A stretch of 64,000 nt of DNA from Phialocephala subalpina. Lineage: Eukaryota; Ascomycota; Leotiomycetes; Helotiales; Mollisiaceae. Shown here one piece after another: positions 10,669-21,738 of this stretch (positions are counted from its first letter, which is position 1; every line of letters starts with the position of its first letter). The stretch lies in NCBI GenBank assembly GCA_900073065.1, contig FJOG01000007.1:1411885-1475884 (forward strand), read 5' to 3'. A program made the translations under genes and the position numbers. The notes beneath the pieces were generated by a model. It was given only the letters and a program-made list of their open reading frames with translations. It searched no databases and was not told the DNA's origin.

Positions 10669-11375
10669 TCGACTAACACTTTCTTAATGCGCAAAAATAC
10701 ATGGCAATATTCTCAATTTATACCCGACATCCCATAAAATCTACTCCGTAGATGTGAATATTATAATGCTCGATAAACCCCCCCCCCCGGGTAAAAGTAA
10801 AAAATATTAAGTACGGAAGACTCGACGATCAATCTTATGGATTATCGCCACGTAATACTTAAAATGCTTTACGTTGTAAAGTATTAACCCTTTAGCTTTA
10901 TATAAAGGGTCATGGCAAATTATCTTCTTATCTGCAGATATATAGCGTAAATAAAGATTCCTAACGTGATCTATTATGTGCGAAACGGGCCGGAATTTGC
11001 GCGTCCGCTGCTGGTATAACAGCCGCTCGTTGCCAAAGTCTTTTCGTAGACGAGGGAAAACTTACTTGGCGGTAGGGAGGGGTCGAGAGCGGAAGCGGGA
11101 AGGGTTCGTTATAGCAATGGAAGGCACTACTTTCTATATAAGGAGACGCCCAGACATACGGGCTGTGACCACATACCTGCGGCTAAGTCGACGAGACCAA
11201 TGCCCATCATACAGCACTACGGAAGCACCCCTCCATTTTCCCGTCACCGTTCCCTTGGCGCACTCTCTGCGTTGCGCTAGACTGAGAAAGGTGGCCCTCC
11301 TCGACTTTTTTTCCTGCTCTCACTCACATATTTCCCCTTTACTTCTCTAACTCATCCAATTTCCTAGTCACGTAA
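10669..11375. other. Intergenic; C11 run and A+T-rich patch, then probable promoter of the M20 gene
   Basis: A run of 11 C lies at 10778-10788. Bases 10800-10970 are A+T-rich. From about 11000 base composition returns to normal, and pyrimidine-rich sequence leads to the start of the M20 gene at 11376. No other gene was seen. Confidence 0.4.
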
Positions 11376-13042
11376 ATGGCATCGACCGCCGCCGTACCGG
11401 CAGATATCCAGCGCGCCATGTTGGACACTCTTGGCGATACGAAACCCCACTCTTCAGCTCTCCCAAATGTGTATCAAAAGCGTAAGCAGACTGCATTAGG
11501 TGCTTTTTCCACGGCAGATCTAGCGGCGATAAATCCTCAGTCCTCGGATATATATACCTTGCTCACAGCATTTCCACCACATAATTTCCATTTCCTGATA
11601 ACGTAGACCAAAATTAGCAAATTGGGACCACGGTGTCAACCATCTCAACGCGATGCAGGTCAAAATAGGTACGGCATCAGAAACGGTCGACGCCGACGTA
11701 GCTACTATGGTCAGCGAATCTATCAATTCACGCATCGAAGATTTAAAGGCTCTGAATCACCATGTAAGATAAGTCTCGATATCTATTATGAAGCGCATAC
11801 ATCAGGTCGATCTGACATGTTCTTTCAAAGATTCACAGCAACCCCGAGCTTTGTTTCAAAGAGTTCAAAGCGCACGATGCAATTGTTGCGTTTTTGCGCA
11901 AGTTGAATGTTGTTGTCACTCCTCACGCCTATAGTATTGAGACATCGTTTGAAGCTGAATACGGCAGTGGTGGCCGAGTCGTCGTTTTCAATGCAGAATA
12001 TGATGCACTTCCAGAGATTGGCCATGCGTGTGGTCACAATCTGATTGCTATTTCATCGATAGCAGGTTTCTTGGCTGTCGTCGCCGTCCTTCAAAAGACT
12101 GGAGCCCCAGGAAGAGTTCGTCTTTTAGGCACGCCCGCCGAAGAGGGAGGTGGGGGAAAGGTCCTCCTCATAGCAAATGGAGCCTACAAATCCGTTGACG
12201 CTTGCCTTATGGCACATCCGTCCCCACTCCACGTCAATTACGGCAAAGAATTCAATGGTGACGTCTACAGACCTCACGTCGCCTGTGAAAACTTGCAAGT
12301 TAGCTTCGAGGGCAAGACGGCCCATGCTGCATTCGCCCCTTGGCAAGGAGTCAACGCTCTCGATGCTGTCGTTCTTGGCTATAACGCCGTGAGCATGCTA
12401 CGACAACAAATGAAACCCACAAACCGAGTTCACGGTATTATCTCGCATGGCGGACTTGCAGCAAACATCATTCCTAATTACGGAAGAGTCGAATACGAGG
12501 TGCGGGCGGAATCCGTGGCAGAAACTTCAGAGCTCAAGAAACAGGTGATGAATTGCTTCTTAGGAGCAAGCACAGCAACCAGCTGTAAAATGGAAGTCTC
12601 TAGCGGTCCAACGTATGCAGATCTGGTACCGAATAAGACTCTCAGTACTCTGTTCAAGGACGAAATGGCGAGGATTGGTTTGCCAATGATGTGCGATCTA
12701 GACACGAAGGAATATGTCGGTGGCGCGACTGACCAGGGAAATGTCAGCTACATTGTCCCTTCAATCCATCCTATCTACGGCATCAAAGCTGATGAAGGTT
12801 TTTTCAATCACACTGTTGGGTTTACGGCTGCCGCAATTACTGAGGACGCGTTCCTTCGAACTATTCAGGTCGCTAGAGGCATGGCGATGTCTGCCTGGAA
12901 GATGCTCTCTGATGACAGACTTGCAGAAATAGTCCAGAAGGAGTTCGCGGCGGATCATAGAAATCGGTCACCTGAGCTACTAGATATTATTAGTGGTACG
13001 GGTAGAGAGAAGAATCATATATTCTGCCGTTGTGCATATTAA
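11376..13042 (+). CDS. M20-family amidohydrolase/dipeptidase (PM20D2/ACY1L2-like), three exons
   Basis: Exons 11376-11481, 11618-11763 and 11831-13042 give 487 residues. Intron 1 (136 bases) joins …YQK to …NWDHGVNHLNAMQV and intron 2 (67 bases) joins ALNHH to IHSNPELCFKEF, the usual first motif of the family. Metal site and catalytic motifs are present: NAEYDALPEIGHACGH near residues 135-155, GTPAEEGGGGK with the paired glutamates, MAHPSPL, and a late histidine in GFFNHTVGF. The dimerisation domain starts near SFEGKTAHAAFAPW. Enzymes of this type hydrolyse N-acyl amino acids or dipeptides and are cytosolic. An alternative start at 11653 would give a shorter protein; I prefer 11376 because splicing keeps the frame. 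Confidence 0.85.
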
Positions 13043-13559
13043 CACTTCAATGCAATATCATTTCTTCCTCCCGACAGGAGCATGTTCTGCTCACTAGAAT
13101 GGTTGGCTGTATATAAGGTGAAATAGCGCACGATCAGAGTAGCAGAAGTTTGAACGTATTGAATGCGAGCAGGAAGACCCCGGGTGTCTTGCAGGTTATG
13201 AGATAGACGAAAGCAACAACACAAAGAATGCCGACGGCGGAGACTAAAGGAGTGATTATAGAGCCCCTGTCGCCTCAGGTGAACTCGATTCAGGTACCGT
13301 GGACCGTTATATAGGTGTCAAAACACCGTGGCTAGACCCGGAGCTGCATAACCCAAAATCGGAAGAGACATCTCGTCACCTGGCTGCGCCTGTTGATTCT
13401 CCAATTCCACTAACAATGAATGCGTAGACCACTGTTTGCAAATGCCCTTGGATAAACGTATAGGAGGGGTTAATGGGGAGAATTAGTTCCAAATACTAAT
13501 TGCGGACAATAGTGATATCTCAATGCTAGTCGCCATCCCTTTTAACCTTAGTAGACGCA
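13043..13559. other. Intergenic, downstream of the M20 gene
   Basis: No coding frame, repeat or RNA gene recognised. Base composition is still ordinary here, before the A+T-rich island begins. Confidence 0.3.
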
Positions 13560-13854
13560 ATATAAAGAAACCCCCCCTTTCTCTACCTATTTGCTTTGCA
13601 TTAAATGGCTAATTTATACTTGTGTTGAAACCCTTTGTATCTCAAGTTGAGTTCATATAATATCAAAATAAATAAAATGAAAATATATAATATATTATAA
13701 AATTAATAATTTAATATATTTATTATTAATTAGTAAAATAAAATCGTTATTTAAATTTTCTTTTAAGACTCTAAATAAATTCTAAAGGATTATAAGCTTT
13801 GAAATCTTTATTACTTTGTAATATTATTTATATATATATATAAGAAAATAATAA

Positions 13855-14336
13855 AAAACCAAAGGAATTAATTTCTTAGGAAATTCTAACTTTTAAAANN
13901 NNNNNNNNNNNNNNNNNNNNNNNNNNNNNNNNNNNNNNNNNNNNNNNNNNNNNNNNNNNNNNNNNNNNNNNNNNNNNNNNNNNNNNNNNNNNNNNNNNNN
14001 NNNNNNNNNNNNNNNNNNNNNNNNNNNNNNNNNNNNNNNNNNNNNNNNNNNNNNNNNNNNNNNNNNNNNNNNNNNNNNNNNNNNNNNNNNNNNNNNNNNN
14101 NNNNNNNNNNNNNNNNNNNNNNNNNNNNNNNNNNNNNNNNNNNNNNNNNNNNNNNNNNNNNNNNNNNNNNNNNNNNNNNNNNNNNNNNNNNNNNNNNNNN
14201 NNNNNNNNNNNNNNNNNNNNNNNNNNNNNNNNNNNNNNNNNNNNNNNNNNNNNNNNNNNNNNNNNNNNNNNNNNNNNTATAGAAAAATATAAAAAACCAA
14301 AGGAATTAATTTCTTGGAAATTCACTTTTAAAATAA
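13855..14336. repeat. Direct repeat on both sides of the assembly gap
   Basis: The motif AACCAAAGGAATTAATTTCTT followed by GGAAATTC and CTTTTAAAA occurs just before the gap (about 13857-13898) and again just after it (about 14295-14333), with only small indels. The unresolved bases therefore probably lie inside a tandem or nearly identical repeat. Confidence 0.75.
13899..14277. other. Assembly gap of 379 N
   Basis: Bases 13899-14277 are all N. Any reading frame drawn through it is meaningless. Confidence 0.99.
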
Positions 14337-15715
14337 TCTTAAAATATAAAAAATACTCAAATATATTATTATTATACTTATTATTAATAATCGAAAGCTA
14401 ATAATAATATTAAATAATACGATCGAATAATTTTATAAAGTTTTTATTATTACGAGTTCTTATTATTAATAATTTATTATAAAATTTATAATATATATAT
14501 ATATAATTAAATAAAATAAAATAAAGTTTAATAAATAAGAAGAATCGAGTTAATAAAACTTTAGAATTTAAAGTATAATTATTAGAATAATCGAAAGGAA
14601 TTAAAAAAAACCTTTGAAATCTTTTTAATTTTATTTTCTTAAAGGATTTTATTCTTTTCGATTTCCTCGATTTTATAAGGCTTTTTATTCTAAGGAAAAA
14701 ATTAAAATATATTATTTCATAATAAAGTATTTATAAAAGGTAACTATAAATTTAATATTTTCTTTTAATTATATTAATTAAAACGCTTTTTATAAAATAA
14801 TAATATTAGTAAATTTATATATAAAATATTTAAATATTCCGAATTATTAAATTTAATTAATATATAAAAAATTAAATTTTATTATTTATATTATTTAAAT
14901 TATATAAGGCTAATATTAAACGTTTTATTAGAACGAAAAAATTTGATTTATAAAAGAAATTATTTATTTATTAAGAATTTTTCGAATTAATTAAAGTAAT
15001 TTAAAGGATTTGATAATTTAAATATACTTGAAAAATAATTTCTATAAATAATAAATCTAAAATAAATAATATTAAATTAAATTAATATTAAATTAATTTT
15101 TTTTATTAGAAATTCAAAAAACTTTTATATATAAAATAATAATTATATAACCTTTATAAAACTTTATATATTATATATAAATTTACGTAAACTTTACGTA
15201 AATTATATTAATAAGATATTTAATTTTATATATAATAAAAAATAATTCTATAAAATTATTATTCGATCATTCGATTATATATTAAAAGAATAATTATAAA
15301 AAAGTTTTTAAACATTTTATTATAATTTAATAGTTTTTAAAAGAAATTAATTAATATAATAAAAATTTAAAATTTAAAAAAGAAAGTTAAAAGAATAAAA
15401 TTTATATTTAATAAAAATTAAAAAAAGAAAAATTTAAAGATTAAAAAGTAATTATAAATAATAAATTTATTATTTTATAATTCGTTAATTTTTAAAAATA
15501 TAATATAAATTTTTTTTAATATATTCCTAAGAATTTTTTCTTAAAAATTTTAATTATTTTATAATTAATTAATATAATTATTAATTAATATTAATATTAT
15601 TAGAAATATATATTATATATAATAATTAAAAATATTTTATTATTCTTATTAATATTTAAAAAAAAAGTTAAACGTAAAATCAAGAATTAAACTTTTAATT
15701 CTCGCGCTCGCCTAA

Positions 15716-17052
15716 TATAGCCTAGTGCCTAATGCAGCCTAGCGCTGCACGTGACTATTTTATACCTATAAATAAAAAACTATAAAACTTATATATATAT
15801 ATTCAAAATTATGAAGAATACTTTATTATTAAGGCAATCAAATATATTATTAAATTATCAAATTTCAAATCTTTAATACTTTAAAGTAACTTGATTTTTC
15901 AAGGGGTAAACTATTTCATGCGAAGGGGATATTATGCGTCTAACAATGGTACTTTCAAGTCGCAGGGACCTAGTCCTAGTCCTTACTACGGAAGACATTG
16001 GATATTCCCATGATAAAAGTGCCGATGATTGCAAAAGGGCGCGCTGAAATACTTCAGCGGAAAGTAACGTGTGGCGGCCAGGACCCAAGATCCCGATTTT
16101 CTGAATAATGTTTCCACAGAGCTCGAGTAGAGGTACAAGATAATCAACCACTATTGCGTCCCTGACTTCCGAATCAAGAAGACGTAGAAAGCCGAAGATC
16201 TTAACCCTAAAATCCTGACAAGAAGATTTTTCAAAGTCGGACAGTTAATGAACAGATTAGAGTGGGCCTTGCGCATAGACCGTGTCTCCCGATGAGCACT
16301 CAGATATTCGCAGGACCATACAGCTCGTGATAAACCCAAAAATTATTTTTGGGAAAGTCTTTTGCTGGGTGGTCAAAGGAGCCAGAATCTCGCCATTTGA
16401 CAAAGTCACTATGGTTTGCAAATCCTGGGCTTCGCAAACGCGAATGCTCCTTTTAGAAGGCAAAAAATGTAGTTAGACAGGATCGAGGGCATGTTTCATA
16501 ACCGCCTACTAAAATGAATGCCTTTTGCGAGTATGATTATCTTGAGCAATCCAAAGTCTCTGCCAATATCGTGATCCGAGCAACAAGTACAGCTCTTGCC
16601 ATTCTGAAGTTCAATTCAATATTCGTCACAAACCAAACCGGTTTTTCGAAGAGAGACACAAGTCCTAAATTCCTTCTTCCAGCATACTATCACGTTCAGT
16701 GACGCCGAGGCCTTGTCCCCTCTCGAGCCCCTTTAACAACTGCACTTCTCGAATCAAGAGCTTTTGACCTGAAATTTGGAAGGTAGATTAAGCTACTTAT
16801 TTGGAAGGCAACCGCCCCGCCATGGCCTGCGAGAATGCGAATATATTTGCAGCGCGCAGCAGTACCGTATCGAGAAAGCTTGTAGACTTCTTCAAGCGTG
16901 ACCAGTTTGCCTCTTCCAAGAGCTCCGCCCAAAACCACAAGCTAAGGGTTAAAGCAATAGAGCAACTGGGGTTAGATTCTTGGCAAATGTAATATTAGGT
17001 CATTTCTCTTCATGATTATTCAGAATTAATATACGAGGAATGAAGCTGGATC
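15716..17052. other. Mixed sequence with no assignable gene
   Basis: A short G+C-containing patch with partly repeated AGCCTAGTGC/AGCCTAGCGC lies at about 15712-15755 between A+T-rich flanks. From about 15880 the composition becomes normal, and on the minus strand there are several protein-like but short frames (about 15873-16463 and 16696-16938). They do not join into a recognisable gene and may be remnants. Confidence 0.35.
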
Positions 17053-18525
17053 TTAACGCCCACCAGCTGAATTCGTCCCACCTTCAAGGCGTTTCACAAG
17101 AGCTCTAACGACTTCTTCAGTCAACCCAATACCACTTCTAGCAACTTCTTCAGTTATCCCAAGACCAGTTCTAGCGACTTCTTGAGTTATCCCAACACCA
17201 GTTTTACCAACGTCGTTAGTTATCCCAAGGCCTGTTCTAGCGACTCCTTCAGTTATCCCAACACCACCTCTACCGACGTCTTCAAGCACCCTCATACCAC
17301 CGCTCCCGAGTCCTTCAACTACCCTCATGCCACCTGTACCGACGTTTTCAAGCACCCTCATACCACCTCTACCTACGTCGTTAGTTATCCCAACATCACC
17401 TCTACCGACGTCTTCAAGCACCCTCATACCACCTCTTCCTACGTCTTCAGTTATCCCAACACCACCTCCATCGATCGGTACACCATATTCTTGTTGCGTT
17501 TGCATGCCCGTCCGAGGGTTGTAGAGATCGTACTGTTGACCAGTATAGCTCGTCTCATTGGGGTTGTAGACACGCTGGTAACCGCTAGAAGGAATCATCT
17601 TCTCCGCATCGGCTATGTCGCTGTTGCGGCGCCAAGGAGAACCACTAGAGGACTTGCGGATGGAGTGATCAGCGGAGCAGCAAATGCGGAACGTCCAGAA
17701 GAAACTTGAGGCCAGCGAGAAGGCGACTGCCATCCAAGTTATGGCCAGATACGACGTGTTAAGCGAGGCCTTGACACCGTAGGCTTTACCTACTGAATTA
17801 ATGGCTCCGACGACGGTAGAGGGCACAGCTGTCACCATGATGCTAGCTACTATAATTGAGGCAGTGGAGAGGCCGGAGATGATAATTGTGCCGTAGGAGC
17901 CAGCACGGGAGCAGGTTGCAAAAAGGCCGATGACAAGTTCGACGAAAGTTGTAATGGTCGCGATAATATAGACCACTTCTATCCATTTCGCAACTTTTGC
18001 GAATGTCTTTAGTGCAGACTTGACTTCTAAAGGAAGCGTGACGTTGACACCGATCAAGGAGGTTGCGGTAGACTCGATCTTGCTAGTATCAAGGGAAGAT
18101 AAAGCCCAGTCGAACTTTGCATTGGTGCAAGTTATATTCGACCCGGTGATGCCACAGTAGTTCCAAAGCGACACCTTGTATAAATCGGCCAATTCTAGAT
18201 CGGATGCTGTGATGTTGATAGACGAGGATGATGAAGAAGTGGCATTTGTAAGTGCCTCGTTGGTAAGGCCGGAGGAACGGTCACTTGAAGTAGCTGCTCG
18301 GCGAGCGAGGTTTCCGAGATTCGCGAGGGAAGAGGAGGAGATTGAAAGGTTGGCTGTATTGACGTCGAATATGTCGAGGTTGGCTGTATTGGCACCGAAT
18401 ATGTCGAGGTTCTTGTTCGACATGCTTGCAAGCATGCCCGCAAGCATGGCTATGAGGATACAAATGAGGGATGCGAGCGTTAGCCCGAATGGCACCGCTA
18501 CATGAATAAATCTTCCTGCTCTCAT
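17053..18525 (-). CDS. SUR7/PalI-family membrane protein with an 11-residue repeat tail
   Basis: A single exon of 490 residues. There are four membrane segments, near residues 9-33, 181-204, 211-235 and 258-281. Between the first two lies a Ser/Thr/Asn-rich outside loop with WNYC (Cys124) and a second cysteine at 133, the paired-cysteine pattern of the Sur7/PalI family. Members mark eisosomes (MCC domains), septa or pH sensing at the plasma membrane. The cytosolic tail begins near residue 285 and residues 356-476 are eleven tandem 11-residue repeats (VGITEDVGRGG or MRVLEDVGRGG types). A shorter duplication, NLDIFGANTA/NLDIFDVNTA, occurs in the loop at residues 39-58. The protein is longer than usual for the family because of the tail. 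Confidence 0.82.
   Translation of the reverse strand: MRAGRFIHVAVPFGLTLASLICILIAMLAGMLASMSNKNLDIFGANTANLDIFDVNTANLSISSSSLANLGNLARRAATSSDRSSGLTNEALTNATSSSSSSINITASDLELADLYKVSLWNYCGITGSNITCTNAKFDWALSSLDTSKIESTATSLIGVNVTLPLEVKSALKTFAKVAKWIEVVYIIATITTFVELVIGLFATCSRAGSYGTIIISGLSTASIIVASIMVTAVPSTVVGAINSVGKAYGVKASLNTSYLAITWMAVAFSLASSFFWTFRICCSADHSIRKSSSGSPWRRNSDIADAEKMIPSSGYQRVYNPNETSYTGQQYDLYNPRTGMQTQQEYGVPIDGGGVGITEDVGRGGMRVLEDVGRGDVGITNDVGRGGMRVLENVGTGGMRVVEGLGSGGMRVLEDVGRGGVGITEGVARTGLGITNDVGKTGVGITQEVARTGLGITEEVARSGIGLTEEVVRALVKRLEGGTNSAGGR
17098..17460 (-). repeat. Eleven tandem 33-bp coding repeats (11-residue units)
   Basis: The DNA coding for residues 356-476 of the SUR7-like protein is eleven units of 33 bp without indels. 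Two unit types alternate or cluster: VGIT[E/N]DV and MRV[L/V]E in the first six, and [V/L]GIT..VARTG in the last five. All keep a hydrophobic residue at positions 1, 3-4 and 7 and glycine at the end. Divergence at many sites with a strictly kept length points to selection for the 11-residue period. Confidence 0.9.
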
Positions 18526-18823
18526 GATGATGATGATGTTGTTGTGAGAATTACTAACGATCGGAAGGTCTATTGTGTTGAGATAATGTTTAATGAACGA
18601 TAGTCATCTGGAGGAGTTCCGGATTTACGCATGTGATAGAGAAAGGGTTGGGCATTGCTAAGTAGAAGGGTTTTGCATGCATGGTTGCGGAGGGTCCACC
18701 AGCTCCTTTTGGGCAGACGAACAAGAACACGAAATCGCGGGGAACGCAGCATCGTTGCGAAGGGGAGCGTAGCTTAAGGTTAAGTACGGGGGTTCCGGCA
18801 CAAAGCGATGAAACTACAAAGGC
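18526..18823. other. Upstream region of the SUR7-like gene
   Basis: Probably promoter and leader of the minus-strand gene that starts at 18525. A TGATGATGATG run is next to the start codon. Nothing else seen. Confidence 0.3.
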
Positions 18824-19140
18824 TCAACCCCTGGGATCCACTAAAACCCCCTCCTCCACTACTTTCAACACACCAACGCCGATTTGACTACCCATGAGTA
18901 TTTTGTTCCAAAGGGTGGCAGAACTGCCTGCGGTAACAGTATACGTCCTGTCAGCGGTTACGAGACCAACACCTCGAAGTTCTTGGTTCCCAAGGATGAG
19001 TATGAGAGCGATCCTGACGATAGAGAAGTCATAACGGACGATGTATGTCGCTACCTTAGGAGCGATGCTCACATACGGTTGGATACAGAGGGGGTAGTTT
19101 ATCCAGCCTGTGAAGACGTGGAATCCAACCTGCTGACGTT
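18824..19140 (-). pseudogene. Possible MFS transporter fragment
   Basis: The minus strand stays open and reads GFHVFTGWINYPLCIQP, then a hydrophobic run with GVGLVTADRTYTVTAGSSAT and LWNKILMGSQIGVGVL. This layout resembles the middle of fungal drug-efflux MFS proteins (G.GL.T…TGSS..W….L.G.G.G). No start, no other half and no flanking exons were found, so it would be a fragment. A plus-strand frame through the same bases is also open and cannot be fully excluded. Confidence 0.3.
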
Positions 19141-19418
19141 CATCATTCAGGAACCCAATGCACCAGGACTAGTTCGCACAGGATACTTCATCGCGGCATA
19201 CCGAAATTTGACTACGGTAAGGTTACCCTCACCATAAGATCCAGCTGCTTACCGAATATTGTAGTCAATGATTTCAGACTTAAAGGCAGACTCAGAACGC
19301 TGGGAAGCCGAGCGCCGAGCAACAGCCTCGAGAGGACAACATGCCACCGGTATAGCTTCGCGCGACTCAAACGGTTTGTATCGAAAATCAAACACACCCA
19401 TAGTTGGGTATCGTGATT

Positions 19419-19747
19419 CTACCCCACATCAAACACGGCAATACTATGGATCGAGCATGACTCCTGGCTAGGAATCTGGATATGATACACCGATACTGTC
19501 CAGTTCCCAGGGACTTCCCCTGGGGGGATACAGTGACACACCGCAAGATCCTTATTATGGTCGATAACCACAAAGACATACTCAGCACAGCTATCATGCT
19601 GCTGGAGAAAATTAGACACTTCCTGGGCGTTTTCGTCTGAGAGACTCTCGAATAATACTGCGAAGAAGAAACCTCGAATGCTTCTCTCGACGACTTCAGG
19701 GTTTCGGGCTTCTCGAAAGTGTGAAAGTCCCGAGCGAGTCTAAGAGC
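19419..19747 (-). CDS. Hypothetical exon, family not recognised
   Basis: A minus-strand frame opens right after a good splice acceptor (CCTGCTCTTAG at about 19748-19758) and runs about 109 residues to a TAG at 19419. It contains RGFFFAVLFESLSDENAQEV and VFVVIDHNKDLAVCHCIPPG, which look like real protein. Farther upstream on the same strand (about 19765-19985) another protein-like frame reads KGFVLGRVFNPETPLVV and VTSSVGDIEVGIAVLIAAKK. A donor at GAGTATGA would join the two only with a frame change. So this may be a two-exon gene with an error or a decayed one. Confidence 0.3.
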
Positions 19748-20728
19748 AGGATGAAATATTGATGTGATTAATTCCAAAATCTTGAAGGTTATCAATTCAT
19801 ACTCCGAGCTAAATGAAATATCGCTGGTACAGCTGTTGGCACATGCATCCAACTCTTTCTTGGCTGCAATAAGGACTGCAATACCAACTTCAATATCTCC
19901 AACACTGGATGTGACGACGAGAAAAACAGCACACACTACCAAAGGCGTTTCTGGATTGAATACACGTCCGAGAACGAACCCCTTCTATTTCTCTGCATGC
20001 CAGAACCAAGCAGATGGGGGTCCGTAACAGTCTCAACTCGCTTTCAACGATGCTGAGGACAGCTTATTGGTCCAACTTCTTGTAACGGGCGAGACGATTG
20101 CCCGTGCTGCTGCAGGCGATCTAACACGGACAGGATGTTTGTGACTCTGTAGGCTAGCATTAGGGTGTATGATTTCGATGTGTCGAGAGAGAGTGCAAGA
20201 GGGTCGATGTCTTCGAAGGAAGGCGATGAAGGTCAGATGGCACGCTGAAGCGGCAAGGGGTGCGAAGAAGTCGCAGTAGATCAAGAATTGGATAGAATAT
20301 AGATCTGCCCTGTTTGCCTGCTTCCCAAGTATCGTAATCATTCCATGGCTTCGATCGCGAACGGTACGTAGTACTGCGACAGTGTCTAGAACGCCCAGAG
20401 ACAGGGTAGGGGAGCAGATAGTAAAACTAATATACAGGTTCGAAAATGTCCCAACGCGTGGTAGTTAGTTTGTCGAGTAGAGAAGCTGGAAAAAGTTCGG
20501 ACATTGATTGCGACGAGTGTCACAGCCAAGCGAGGCTGCCAGCGAATCTTCAGCCTCACCATCCTTCTCTCTACCAGCGCCATCACCAACAGCTCATCTA
20601 AACAATCCACAGACTCACGACTACCTCCTCATATTAATCGCGACCGGATTGCCTTGAAAAATGCTCACTGCATAGGCCTACAATCCAGAAAACGACAACG
20701 ACACCCTTCCTTTTAAACAACATCCACC

Positions 20729-21257
20729 ATGCCTCCCAGAGGCTCATTCTCTCGAACTCCGCGCAAGACGCGCCAGCGAGGTCAAACCAGCTCCTCATCT
20801 CACGCCCAGCCAGCACCCACTTAAGCCTCCGACTATGACTTCGAAGCTTTCTACTAAGACCCCGCCCCAATACGCACCCGCGAAGAAATCAACGATACAG
20901 TCGTCCGGCGCTACGTTCCCTCCTTTTAACACATCGTCGCCATCGCTCTAAATGCCGTCATCTATACTTTCGCACCTAAGACCAAATCATAGGACAAAAC
21001 TAATATCGAAGGCTCGATGTTCGTGTGCCAGCTTACGCTTTCGTTTGTACGGGTGGGACGAGACATTGTATAATTGTGTTGAATACGGCGATAGAGGAGA
21101 GGACGGAGGTGGGGAGTGAGGAGTATAATGAGGAGGTTTTGCAGAGTATTAAGGCGCCGGCGGAGAACAGACCGATAGGGCGGAGAATCAGCTTATCGGA
21201 GTTGTTTGGACGTCCAGAATAGACTGAGGATGAGGGGGAGTATTATCATCACTGAGA
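20729..21257 (+). pseudogene. DCP1-like mRNA decapping activator pseudogene
   Basis: From ATG 20729 the frame reads like a fungal Dcp1: basic Ser-rich start, SDYDFEAFY, TREEINDTVVRRYVPSF, then IVAIALNAVIYTFAPKT, DKTNIEGSMFVCQLT, and in a shifted frame CIIVLNTAIEER followed by the ISLSELFGRPE tail motif. Four in-frame stops occur at 20822-20824 (TAA), 20855-20857 (TAA), 20927-20929 (TAA) and 20990-20992 (TAG), followed by a frameshift near 21050. The stops fit CAA to TAA and TGG to TAG, i.e. CpA to TpA on one strand or the other. A central part of the EVH1-like domain is missing. DCP1 is normally single-copy and needed, so a working gene should be elsewhere. Confidence 0.78.
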
Positions 21258-21738
21258 CGAGGCTATATCAGCGACGAATTGGCAGAAGAGCACGCGAGTT
21301 CTTGGTCTCGAAACAAACAAGAGAGCTGTGAATACCTGCCATACTCTGGACATTGGAAGTGGTATAGAAGCGCAGCTTCTGATCGGACTTTGGCTCGCAC
21401 AGCATCAACGTCAAGAAGGCATACGGCAATAGGCATGGAATACGATCAAAGCAACTACACGGATGGGACACGAGGTTGAGGATATTGCGAAGATACCCAA
21501 ATGAAGGCTCTACGGATAGGAATGTTGGGGCTCCTTACATCAAGGCTTAGAAGATTTCCATGGTGTGGTGCCTAAGCTGGTTTGTTCCTTCCCATCAACA
21601 CTAGCTGCGCCTTCTTCACTTCCTCATCGTCTAACTTTCCAAGTTCTTCCCACCAACTCACCCTGCGTTCCTTCTGCTCGCAGTGGCTCTACCAATCAAA
21701 CACACGAGTCCCTTACAGCGCCTTCCTCACAACCCACG
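21258..21738. other. No gene recognised
   Basis: Follows the DCP1 remnant. A frame with DIGSGIEAQLLIGLWLAQHQ runs to about 21420 but stops follow, and I cannot assign it. The last part leads into the foldback element. Confidence 0.3.

Larger units (their letters stand above)
13560..15715. other. A+T-rich island, RIP-like
   Basis: For more than 2 kb the sequence is almost only A and T, with TA, AATT and ATAA words everywhere and no coding frame. Such blocks in Pezizomycotina are typically transposon copies destroyed by RIP; the original element cannot be recognised. The island contains the assembly gap and ends sharply where CTCGCGCTCGCC begins. Confidence 0.75.

Noticed and set aside
13876..14325. 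Frames of 135-149 codons across the N run
   Set aside because: They consist almost wholly of undefined bases.
15873..16938. Minus-strand frames with KLVTLEEVYKLSRYGTAA, considered as an aromatic amino-acid lyase remnant
   Set aside because: Only a short N-terminal resemblance; the Ala-Ser-Gly active-site region is absent and the rest does not align by eye.
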